The notes beneath the pieces were generated by a model, which was not told the origin of the DNA, made no database searches, and worked only from the letters and a program-made list of their open reading frames with translations. A DNA stretch of 64,000 bases from Dictyophora rubrovolvata (taxonomy: Eukaryota > Basidiomycota > Agaricomycetes > Phallales > Phallaceae), in assembly GCA_029959195.1 (NCBI GenBank), contig CP114119.1, positions 992,001 through 1,056,000 on the forward strand. Reading direction: 5' to 3'. Shown piece after piece: positions 37,101-46,570 of this stretch (within the stretch, counting starts at the first letter, position 1; each line of letters begins with the position of its first letter). The position numbers and the translations under genes were made by a program.

Positions 37101-37979
37101 TGAAGTAGTGTGTAGTTCGCTGCGGGAAAAAGAGGTCCAAAACTCTGAAAGAGTGATATCGTTGTTTTCTTTTTCTAGGAAGATAGAGACACGACATACA
37201 CACATGACATCCATGAAAACCACCCTGAAAGCGAAGGTGAGAAATAAGTAAAGACCAGTAAGAAATGGAGCGTTAGAATTACCCAGTTATACTAAAAGTT
37301 GCTAAGCGAGGGGTGGTCCCTCGAACTACTGCAAGACCGAATGATCCAACAGCTAAAAACACGCCAAAAACCACGGTAGACCTAAACAGCGAAACAGAGG
37401 TTTTTTTCATCGTCATCAGTTTGAACAATATTCAATGACTAACCTGGCATCCAAAAAGTCGCCTTTAAAAATCTCCACTTGAAAAGCAGCATCGGGATTT
37501 GCAGAGGAAGATGTTCTGAGGAAAGGTCATTAAGAGACACTGGAGAGCCAGCAGGGAGTTGGAACCCTCACACCCTATTAACTCTTTCAATCTGCGACAG
37601 TAAAAGAACTTTACTTCTTGCAGCCAAAGCCGCCCTCATTGCAACACATCCCCATGCCCAGCCCAGTAAACCTCCAAGTAGCAATAGACCCATGGCAATA
37701 ATAAATGGTTGTACCGGTGAAGCTGGAGGTACGAACATGACAATCATGCAGGCAAAGAAAGTTCTGCGAAAGGTTCAGTATTGATGATGTTCATAATAGC
37801 GATATGGAACTTGAAGTTGATTTACCCATTCCCGAAAGCTCTCAATGATCTATTTGGGAGCAAGAGAAGAAAGCAAACCCATGCGGATAGCCATGAACGG
37901 AACAAGAGCTTGTACGAATTTCGATTTAAATTGTTTGTGACCCAGGGTGGTATATGCTGGCGCACAAAGTTCACCCTCA
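34129..37979 (-). CDS. Aromatic acid exporter (ArAE)-like fungal membrane transporter
   Basis: Large fungal membrane protein with the two-part ArAE/FUSC-like layout: a six-helix N-terminal module, a soluble middle and a second helical module with a DUF2421-like tail. The clear N-terminal block is QHIPPWVTNNLNRNSYKLLF, RSWLSAWVCFLLLLPNRSLR, MIVMFVPPASPVQPFIIAMG and LLLLGGLLGWAWGCVAMRAA. The middle has LATLVLIFPETLNHFVLKGI. The second module has GNGPGNPYGIAAVMAVLLVP and VTVLLVIGYSWVN. The C-terminal domain has PKSARTAIRYANASIIFELS, then SDVMAVFSLVSRSLRTGEPV and SVDYLAYATGITAVYKILAV. At least ten introns are needed. The ATG at 37979 is the only in-frame start I can justify before a stop, but another 5' exon is possible. 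The substrate is not shown by sequence. Confidence 0.78.
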
Positions 37980-38121
37980 TTTCGTTGGACGAAACGCGGA
38001 TTCTCAGCGCAGTTTCAACATCGTGGACGAGACCGACGAGTATATGTACTCAGAAGCGCGGGTACAATCACGTGCAGCCTGAATTTCGATATCAAGGACA
38101 TATGTCGAAGATGTTTTCTAC

Positions 38122-38450
38122 GTTAAGGCGTACACGTCAGACATGTTAAGGCGTACACGCCCAACTGAGGGTGCAGGTTATTTTCACCTGATTCACCAAA
38201 ATCCGGAATTGCCCAATCACAACAATCCGCTTGACACCGCTTAAGATTAGACGACGATGATTGAATAGAAAACTGAATTGAAGCTGAATTACAAACTGAG
38301 GCTGATCTGGCAAAACCTGGGATGGGCAAATCACAACAATCCGCTTGACACCGCTTAGGATTAGACGACGATGGCTGAATAGAAAACTGAATTAAAGCTG
38401 AATTATGTGAAAACAACCCAGTTGGGCGTGATTCCCTTGCACTGCAAGGG
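38122..38450. repeat. Small repeat island: 15-base and 114-base direct repeats inside an inverted repeat
   Basis: A 15-base unit GTTAAGGCGTACACG occurs at 38122-38136 and again at 38145-38159. A longer unit of period 114 occurs at about 38188-38290 and 38302-38404. The last 75 or so bases of each copy are nearly identical (starting AATCACAACAATCCGC). The pair is flanked by a perfect 12-base inverted repeat, CACGCCCAACTG at 38156-38167 and its complement at 38419-38430. A 17-base palindrome CCCTTGCACTGCAAGGG follows at 38434-38450. No target-site duplication is evident. It could be a small non-autonomous DNA element (MITE-like) or a local duplication. The 114-base period keeps a minus-strand frame open across both copies, but nothing else suggests coding. 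Confidence 0.55.
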
Positions 38451-38739
38451 CTCTAGAATCGCTTTCGGAAGCTAAAAAGTTATGAAACAAACGAATTATG
38501 TAAAAGAAAATATTGTGACTTTATCTATCAACCTTTCTAATTTGAAATTTGGTCCTATTTTCCAGCACAAGTTGTACAAATGGCCTGTCGCATGAGTGAA
38601 TCACATAAACGACTGTTGACATACATGATCAACGTAATTGTCAACAATGCAGGAAACACATAGTCAAAAGGATCATTATCTCCTATTTTCCTAAACCTTC
38701 GTATTGTTTTCGTTCCGATTCCAGCTTCAGACGAGTTTT

Positions 38740-39830
38740 CAGCTCGGCGCATCATGTTTTCCTAGTCTTCCTAGACTCGTTCAGCTTGAGGAGCTTCCTT
38801 GCTTCAGCTCCGAACTTGATTACAAGTGTGTGCTCTTCCCCTATGATGGTGTTCAACATCATCGTCCCATTTTGTCCGTTGATAGCATCATGCCATTTCT
38901 CATCAACTGGGGAGAAATATTCTTAACATCGGCGGCTTCCTTGACCATCTTTCCCATCTCCTTTGAAACTTTGTCCAAGTGTTCAGCCTTTTTGTCAGGA
39001 AACAGGGAAGACGGAGAGAGCGGATACTAGACAAGAACCACGGAGGAAGGCTCTGTCGACTCAAGGAGAAATAAATTGTAACATCATGTGCACCGTGGAG
39101 CTGCCTCAATCTACGCCTCAAATGTCAGTAGAGGATGTTCTGACAGTGTCTTCACAGCCGAGTCAACCTTCGGCTTTTCGCCTACAAATTCGATATTAAC
39201 ACTGGGCTTTTTGTTTACAGAGGCCAGAGACGGAAGATAAACCGTTACGTTCTGATAGCCAGCCTGGCATATGTAAGTCATCAATTCAGTTGTAAAACGA
39301 GCGGGACCAGGAATAAGGAATTCATGGATGTATTGGGAATTTACTCTCTACAAATCGAGTTCAATAAACAGAGCCGTGACTTTATAGATAACTAACTTCT
39401 ACGACAGCTTGCAAACCAGCCCAAAGGTCGTGAGGAAAACCCCAAATGCGTATTTCTTCCCCATCATCGTCTGAATTAGGTAGAACGACTAAGTACTTTG
39501 TTTTGGCAAAAATCTCCTGGATACCGTTGCCAGTAAGAAGACGATGTTGATACGTCTGGCGGCGCCATTAACTGCATTTTTGTCACCTTCAATCAGCATG
39601 TCCCGTCCGGCACTTTTGAAAGAAAACCGTAATTCTTCTCCAGGGGCTGCTGCCGCTTCATAAAAGCTTTCGTAGTGACTTTCAACTGTGTCCTCAATCT
39701 GTGCGCTTAGCTCACACGTGCAAGGGATCTGCCAGAACGCTGAGTCGTTCATTACGTCACCGGACACATGCTTCAAAGTTTCAAAACTCAAGTCTCGCTT
39801 CATGTTTTCAAGAAGAGCTATATGTATTAC
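38740..39830 (-). pseudogene. Decayed fragment of a vigilin/Scp160-type multi-KH protein
   Basis: Minus-strand pieces in the order expected for vigilin/Scp160, an RNA-binding protein with many KH domains. They are WQIPCTCELSAQIEDTVESH with EELRFSFKSAGRDMLIEGDK (about 39560-39750), LLTGNGIQEIFAKTKYLVVL with PNSDDDGEEIRIWG (about 39430-39530), YQNVTVYLPSLASVNKKPSV with VGEKPKVDSAVKTLSEHP (about 39130-39260), AEHLDKVSKEMGKMVKEAAD, and finally DEKWHDAINGQNGTMMLNTI with IGEEHTLVIKFGAEA (about 38800-38900). The pieces lie in different frames without plausible introns between several of them, and one block carries an in-frame TAG where the family has Tyr. No start or 3' end is recognisable. It appears to be a partial gene copy in decay. 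A functional copy is expected elsewhere in the genome. Confidence 0.6.
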
Positions 39831-39844
39831 CACAAATAGTGATT

Positions 39845-40632
39845 TCAAGAGTTTCTACTAATTGAAGGTCCAGCTAAGGAAAATCGCTTTAGACCGATTA
39901 AAACATATTACCAACACTCATACTCACCGTAATCATAGATCAGTTTGGCTTTGATGACTTCGTCTTCGGAAGTGAAGTAAACATGTCGAACGTAACGCTT
40001 ATCTCCATTGATTATTTCAAATCCCCAAACCTACGAAACATTTAGGAAAACACAGTAGATATGGAAAAAATTCCCACTTGTTCTGCGATCCAGTAGCCCT
40101 GAGATTCTTCAGGTTTGTCGCTGGTAACATATGAGTTAATCACACCACTTTCAATTGCCTCCATGAGCCAGCCTGTCTTCAAATATTCATTTTGAAGTTC
40201 TTCGACCTTTATGCGCCTGGTTTTGCTGACTTTGTGGTTCATAATTAACTAAATTGAAAGTGAAAGTGAAGAACTGTTCTCACATACCAATTGCTCCGAA
40301 GATCTTATCGTTGTGTTTCCGCTCAGTCCAATCAATCATTCTATTTTCCTCCGTCCCTTCAATACCACCCGTCAATGTTTGCTTTATATCGATACGCTCG
40401 ACCTCGTCTTTGACGTAATGTTTCACATGAAGTGTAATTGTTGCCAAACGTATTGCGGTACGAGTGAACCAACCTATTCCTTGCAGCTGCAAGATCCTAT
40501 CTGTGTCATCGCTTAGTTCCTTATTCTGTATTGGAATTCAATATAGACTTTATATATGAACTTGGTATTGAGACCGACCATAACGAACGTGCCGGACATG
40601 TTCACAGTGGTCATTTCTGATGGTGCAGCCAT
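39845..40632 (-). CDS. Conserved fungal protein of unknown function (TLTGGIxGT / DWTERxHxDxIFG type)
   Basis: I recognise the sequence pattern of a conserved fungal family, but know no function for it. Start MAAPSEMTTVNMSGTFVM at 40632, then after an intron NKELSDDTDRILQLQGIGWF, TRTAIRLATITLHVKHYVKD, QTLTGGIEGTEENRMIDWTE and RKHNDKIFGAI. The next exons give SKTRRIKVEELQNEYLKTGW, ESGVINSYVTSDKPEESQGY and WIAEQVWGFEIINGDKRYVR, then HVYFTSEDEVIKAKLIYDY. A short last exon ends near 39845. The product is about 200 residues, without signal peptide or membrane helix. The alternating strands and a single N-terminal helix look like a small calycin/lipocalin-like barrel, but that is a guess. The frame is intact, unlike the neighbouring vigilin fragment. 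Confidence 0.72.
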
Positions 40633-40910
40633 TATCCGAGTCTCGTCGATGCGTATTAAGGAAGTAAGACGTGGGTTGCTGCTTAGGACCAAGTTAATAG
40701 GAGCTCCAGCCGCATGCATGTGATTTCTCCCCGCTTACCAAAGCATCAACTATACTGGAAAGCAACTGGAAAGCACTAGTATTTAATGTTTATTTATCAT
40801 CGAGTACCGTTTATATCGCATCCGAGTAAGGGTATTATTAGAACCGCTTTAAGCAATCCAGCGGATACTTGTATAATATAACGCTGAATTCAAAAAATTA
40901 ATATGAGTAA

Positions 40911-43900
40911 TTAGACCACGGTGTTGTATCCGCTGCGCACAACCATCAAGCCAACTCTTTCGTCCGTCTTCGCAAGTATGACGGAAGGAAGAACACCTAA
41001 GGTCGTGACGACATCCGGAGAAACCTTAATTGCTGTATCGCGCCAGGCACCGTCTGAGCGTTCCACGCTATCTGAAAAGTTACCCCTTGGCACCCTACGC
41101 CCGCTTTCATGACCCAGAATAGTACATGGTCGCTTCGAACGCTCAGCCAAGGCTTTCCCAATCTCGAGATGCAATTGAAGGAAAACATTGGTCAGGGAAA
41201 GTGTCATCGCCTTCTCTTGAAATTCGATTCGTTGCAGCGCATCTTGCATTTCTGTACAGACATCGCTCTTGGTTGTAAATTCACTCCATAAATCATCGTC
41301 AATTTTTTGCTCGGGATCCAGGTTGAGAGATGATCCGGGCTGGGGGGGGTCCGACCCAAAGTCCTGATGAGCGATTATCAAATTCAATGACGGACCAGAT
41401 TGAAATTCTTTGCGTCTTACCACATCATCCAACAAATCGGTCGTCTCTGTGTTTGTTTGTTTGTTCCGAGCGACACTAGAAGAACGAATTTGAATAACGG
41501 TAGCTGTAGTGCCGTTTTTGGCACATAATTGAAGTACTAGTCGGAGTGCCAGGCGGTCATGTTCTCCACCAAAGAAAGGGAAAATGAAATGATATCCACT
41601 CCGGTAATCAATGGATTCCGTTCTTCTTTCGAAGAGCATGACCGAATCTGTTACACATTTTGAGAGAAGTTCTCGTAAGAAGTGAAGGCTGGATCCAATT
41701 AAGGTGGGATAATCATTCGGGTCGTCCGTGTCGATCAGAGGTTTACTGGAAATTTCGCCGGAATGATGAAGGTGGAACCCCGGACAAGGAATCAATACTA
41801 GCTCCGATGAATGGCCACTAGTACTTTCCGCAACCTTGGACGCAAGCTCTTCTAGCGGGATGATAGACAATGAAGTCGAAATGTCGATATCGTTGATATT
41901 ACAGTATGCCCTGAATATCTTTAAAAGAGGATCCGTTGCAAGTAGTTCCTCAGTGGCAGACGATTTCATCACATCGCTACTTCTCTCAGAGAGTTCAATT
42001 AGCCGCAAGGCTTTAACGCTCAAACCGCTGGATCGGATTGAGTTCGACCGCCTTGAATTAGTGCTAGGAGCATTCGATTCATTTGAAACGGCTCGGTCGG
42101 TGAGGAGCTCAATAAAGCTCATGGCGCTTGGAAGCCCGTCAATTTTGTCAAGAACGACCGTAATGAGCGATTTTTGTCGGACGTCGAACACACTCGGTCG
42201 GGCGATGGTCCGTTCGGCGTCTTCTGGACTCATAGAAATGCCATGCGAAGGTTTCATGCGGCATTCGGGGGGATAAATTGCCGTTACGACGGGTGTTGTC
42301 AAGAATGTAAGCGTGAGTGCCTCTAGCACGAACATGGAGAACACCGTCTACACAATAAGTCAATAATTCAATAGTATCAAATGAATGATATCTACTAAAC
42401 TCACTTTATTAATTATTCCCGCAGACAGACCGACATTTAAAACAATTAACTCGATCAACCTACAGTCCACGTCGTCAAAATGGTATTCTTTGTTGATGGC
42501 AATAAACAGACCCTTTACAGCTCAGCAATGTTCCAATTGAAGCCGATTCCCGCCATTGAAAACCACAGATACGAGCAGCTAGTAAACCTCCTCCGAATTT
42601 CCCAGTCCATGCCAAAACTATGATTGCCAGAGTGAACATCCATGTAACTTCATTATTCAGTAAACCAAAATCGGTAGATAAGCCTGAAGCAGTGAAATAC
42701 TTAAACCTGTAAATAACAGATTTTTACAGAAGGTAGGAATTACTCACTAAGGGCAAAAATATAATCGAGACTATATCTTCAAGTTTCTCCGTGAGTGTAA
42801 TAGCCAAACCTCCCTCTCTTGGTATTATCAATCCGACCAAAAATGATCCTATCATTAATGTATAGTGTGAGTATTTACGGAGAACTGGAGGTAATTACCA
42901 AAGATGGCGTGTATTCCTTTGAAAGCGTTAGGCATTTGTTTTTTTGGGGCGAAACCAGAATAACTATACCAATTAAGTCCGTGAAAAAGGCCGAACAAAA
43001 CATCGTTAATATAGAAATCTCAAAGGATAGGTCATACCCATGTTCAACGAAATAATTAATAGTCACTTACGGTTATAAAGGATATAGAAGGACCATTGTT
43101 CACTGATCCCGTCCAATGTGCCAACCAGAAAAAGGCTTTTCTCACGGGGTAAAAAAGAAATAAGACCCATGCGACGGCATACAAGAGGATCCATAACGCA
43201 GATAGGCTCGAGGTGGATCTCGCAAGCGTCAAACTCAGAGCAAGAAGGATCCATCCGAAAATATCATTTATAACGCCGACGCTGAGAACGATGACGCCCA
43301 CAGTTGTGTCTAGTAACTTCAGTTCTGCGCGGTGTTGAGGTGAAACGACTAAGGCCCCCATTATAAAACAAGCATACCGGTTAAGATTCGGCATAAAACT
43401 GGAAACGCTGTGATTGAAAAGGCTATCCCAACGAAGAGGAAGAAATGTGTAAACTCGACGTCGGAATCAGCAAAATAGTTATATAGAGGCACGGAGAGAG
43501 CAGATCCTAATCCAAATGGGAGGATTATGCCTCCTAAAGCAATTGAGGCAGATAAAGAAGCAGAGTTGCGTATTAACGACCCATCTATTTCTAGCCCGAC
43601 GAGAAAAAGGAATAAGATAAGACCGATTTCAGCAATCAGAGAGAGATAAGGCTTGGAAATATCTGGAAAGAAAGTGTCTGTGAAACCCGGTATTCTACCC
43701 AAAGCCGAAGGGCTCAGCAGAATCCCTGCAAGGATTTCCGCTATGACTCTGGGTTGTCGCGATCGTTTCAGCAGGTGAAAAAGGATTTGAGTTATTGTCA
43801 TAATTAGAACTTGGAAAAGATGTTTATCAGCACGTACGATACAAAATCAATCAATAACCCACCTAGCTGCAATATCCATGTTCGCAGTGGATTATAGTCT

Positions 43901-43992
43901 GAATTAGAGTCCTGCGCCCAAACTAAGATGTGCTGCCGGTCAAGCATGGCAAGAGGGGAGTAAGCCTGGGGAAGTTTGAAGGCAAGGAACAT
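40911..43992 (-). CDS. Kha1-type K+/H+ antiporter (CPA2 family)
   Basis: Monovalent cation/proton exchanger. The yeast relative Kha1 is in the Golgi and affects organelle pH and K+. The N-terminus leads into a membrane domain of about 12 helices: RQPRVIAEILAGILLSPSAL, LSLIAEIGLILFLFLVGLEI, FLFVGIAFSITAFPVLCRIL and VLSVGVINDIFGWILLALSL, then IHAIFGSFLVGLIIPREGGL near an intron at about 42857. The ND pair in VINDIFGW corresponds to the conserved helix-5 Asp region. The last helices are ESALLSVLLSTKGLF and FVLEALTLTFLTTPVVTAIY. A cytoplasmic tail of about 450 residues (40911-42290) includes a nucleotide-binding/USP-like part (PFFGGEHDRLALRLVLQLCA) and ends LMVVRSGYNTVV. It is divergent from seipin, with 500 bases between starts. 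The start codon is less certain than the rest. Confidence 0.87.
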
Positions 43993-44492
43993 GTCAAAAC
44001 ATCGTTAAAAGGACGGTACAAGTTCCACCGGTAACTTGGCTAACTTGGGTCCTCTTAAATATGGTGAATTGAGTGCATGTTTTATCGGGAGTCGAGTGAG
44101 CCTTATCTCTCGGCTCCCGTATCCGAACATGAATTGGGAAGGCAGGTGGGACTGATGTACCATCGACTTTGAGATGGCATTGGTTCTCGTTGCTGGAAGT
44201 AAACGCCCAGCGTCAATGTACTTCCGCTGATTTTAAAATTGAGACGCGGAACTGAGCGGGGTAGCCTTCAAAGAGTTCAAAATACTTGAAAAGGCGTAGA
44301 GGTTTGTCATTTTTCTTTTTTTCTGGAGAGCTTTTAGTTTGGCATCTTGTCAGTCCTGGCACCCAGATCTGCCCTATTAGTATTCATCAGGCTGTACATT
44401 GTAGTGTGACAACTTACTACGTCACCAGCGTGACTATCTGTCAGGGTTGCGTCATTGGCCCAGACGCGTGGAGTAACAAGTCGCGTCCTGAA
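43993..44492. promoter_or_regulatory. Divergent intergenic region, Kha1-like / seipin
   Basis: A 500-base interval between the divergent start codons should contain both promoters. The seipin frame is open upstream to 44286, so an earlier start (MKRRRGLSFFFF) cannot be excluded. No recognised regulatory motif can be called. Confidence 0.35.
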
Positions 44493-45740
44493 ATGGTCGT
44501 TCATCCAGAGGAAGCATCGAGTCAGCCTCCCAATGAACCCTCCAGCATTACTTTTTCCGTGACTCACCGCATTATGCGCCCGGTGCGTCCACTGCTCCTT
44601 CATCTGCTCCCTTTCGCTGTTTGCTTGCTATGCATACCTGTTCTTTTGATGATGTCCGGCGCTGCTGGTTGGTTAGTCTGGAGAGGAATCCCTATTGGAT
44701 GGAGCGAGGATGTCTATTTTCAATACGGGTAAATTTCCTTCGTGTTATCATGGCACATTGAACTGATGTTCTCTCATTCAAAAGTGATTCTGTCAATCCT
44801 TACGCTAATGTAGAGTTACCACGTATTCTACATAACCAGCCATACGATGTATCTCTGCACCTCGTGCTTCCTGCAACAGAGTCAAACTTTGCTTTAGGAA
44901 ACTTCATGACGTCTTTAAGATTCAGTAATTCGTATAATGAAACGCTCATAACTGTTCGTCGCCCAGTAAGTATTCAAACGGACACCCGATCCAATTCATT
45001 TACGTTTTTGCAGGCAATACTTGTTCCCAATCAACCATCTTACTTGAAGCAGCTTTTGATGAGTGCGCCGTCCACGATGAAAGTGCAGGTTCCGCTACTC
45101 TCAAAATGGGTTGCGGGAACAGCCAATGTCAAGGCGTATATAGAACTGGGTCGCCACGATGTGTGGAAGTCTATTGGAAATGGACAAGCTCGTGAACTGA
45201 GTGTGTTTGAAGCAACGCTGAAAGGATCTATCAAACCCACAGGCATCCGGTATGTACTGAACCTTACCCCTGCCCCCTCAAAGTCATTAATATTTTTACA
45301 TAGCTCTTTTTCAAGTCGCTACCCTCGCTTGGCAACATTTCTGTCCTCATTTATCTTTTTCTTCTTTGCCATTACTGCCGTCATGGTAGTTATACTCTCT
45401 GCTTCGGGCAGGTCTTTTTTTAGAGACCGACTTAAATCACCAGATCGGGATGACGACTCCGATCCAGAAGAAAGTGATTTCGACCTGCCACATGAAGAAG
45501 ATGAGGACATTAAGCCGAAGGCTTGGATTTCTCGCCGTGCACAGGACGAAACCTTGTCGGATTCCAAACACGAGTTTACTGGCATCCGTAAGAGAATATC
45601 AAACATGTCATCTTCAGGAGATTCTGCCCAAATTCCTCCAAGGGAAACGAGCCACATAAAAATGGAAGAAGTGCGTAACAAAAGTTGTCTTAGCATGGAT
45701 CTTTCATGTTTATTTTCCCTTACAACAGCAAACCCCATAG
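44493..45740 (+). CDS. Seipin, ER lipid-droplet biogenesis protein
   Basis: Seipin forms rings at ER-lipid droplet contacts. The ATG at 44493 gives MVVHPEEASSQPPNEPSSIT, then the first membrane helix PLLLHLLPFAVCLLCIPVLL. The luminal domain follows an intron at about 44729-44784: DSVNPYANVELPRILHNQPY and DVSLHLVLPATESNFALGNF, the diagnostic seipin start, then LLSKWVAGTANVKAYIELGR. The second helix is LSSFIFFFFAITAVMVVILS, with an acidic cytoplasmic tail (DDDSDPEESDFDLPHEEDED). The 3' end is ambiguous. Splicing a 58-base intron after MEE gives QTP and a stop at 45740, and a longer splice ends at 45788. Unspliced reading runs to 45979 through a tandem repeat. I prefer the 58-base intron because of its size. 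Confidence 0.87.
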
Positions 45741-45892
45741 TAGTGCGCTTCCGACACACTTCTAACAACCTTTCTATTCCAGGCCTAATACAAAAGAACG
45801 TATCATGTTTTCGAGCGACCCTTTATCTTATTGTATGTTTACACGGAGGGTTCCACAAATGTCCTCGAGCATTTGACGACGGGTACATCATG

Positions 45893-45946
45893 TGCTTATT
45901 TATCCGACGAACATATAATTGCTTATTTATCCGACGAACATATAAT
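45893..45946. repeat. 27-base tandem direct repeat, two perfect copies
   Basis: TGCTTATTTATCCGACGAAC plus ACATAAT-type remainder forms a unit of 27 bases repeated exactly at 45893-45919 and 45920-45946, with six more matching bases after it. It lies just past the seipin stop, probably in its 3' untranslated region. Identical copies indicate a recent duplication. Confidence 0.85.
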
Positions 45947-45979
45947 TGCTTACTGGCAAGTGGGCCGAGCTGGGTTTAA

Positions 45980-46570
45980 GTAAAAGGGAATTGTAGCAAC
46001 TCAAGTACTCAAGTACTTAATTTCATGTTTAATTGAGAAACACTTGAACATACATCGTACTAGTTAGTAGCCCGACGGCTTACTAGGCAGACTAAAGCCC
46101 GGACGACGGAGCTGATTGAGATGGACTTTTAGTCGCCATCTTGAAGTCGGTGAGCGAGGACACGAGAGAAATCAGAGACAAAGTCACAACGCACGACTTA
46201 GCACCGGAGCATGAGAGCAACGAGTGCCCATGTCGAACTCTGCTTTGTCGCGCCCAAGTTAAGCACGACTTGACACACGACGGAGTGGGGGTTAGCTGAG
46301 CGAGGAGCGATGAGGGATGAGCGCAGAGCGCGGATGGGGGGAGAAGAGGGAGGCGAGAGACGATAGTAATAGTACATTGAGATGACACATAAGCTACGCT
46401 GCGAATGTCCGGGATGCAGAACCTAAACAGCGATCCACGACGTCGGCATCGACAACGAGCTAATAGATAGGACGAGCGCGACGGAAAAGGGGGGGAAGTG
46501 TAATGGGAAGAGACGAGACGAGAAGTGGCATAGCGGTGGGGGAAGTGGGAAGGGGGGGTAAGGAAAAGGT
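45980..46570. other. Strand-skewed non-coding stretch
   Basis: On the minus strand this stretch is strongly pyrimidine-rich (runs such as CCCCCCTTCCCACTTCCCCC near 46540). No supported gene is seen. Minus-strand frames here are low-complexity and do not continue the trypsin-like remnant that ends at 46571. Confidence 0.4.

Noticed and set aside
38123-38416. Cys-containing repeated peptide encoded by the 114-base repeat
   Set aside because: The open frame follows from the repeat period being a multiple of three. There is no good start, no flanking exons and no known family.
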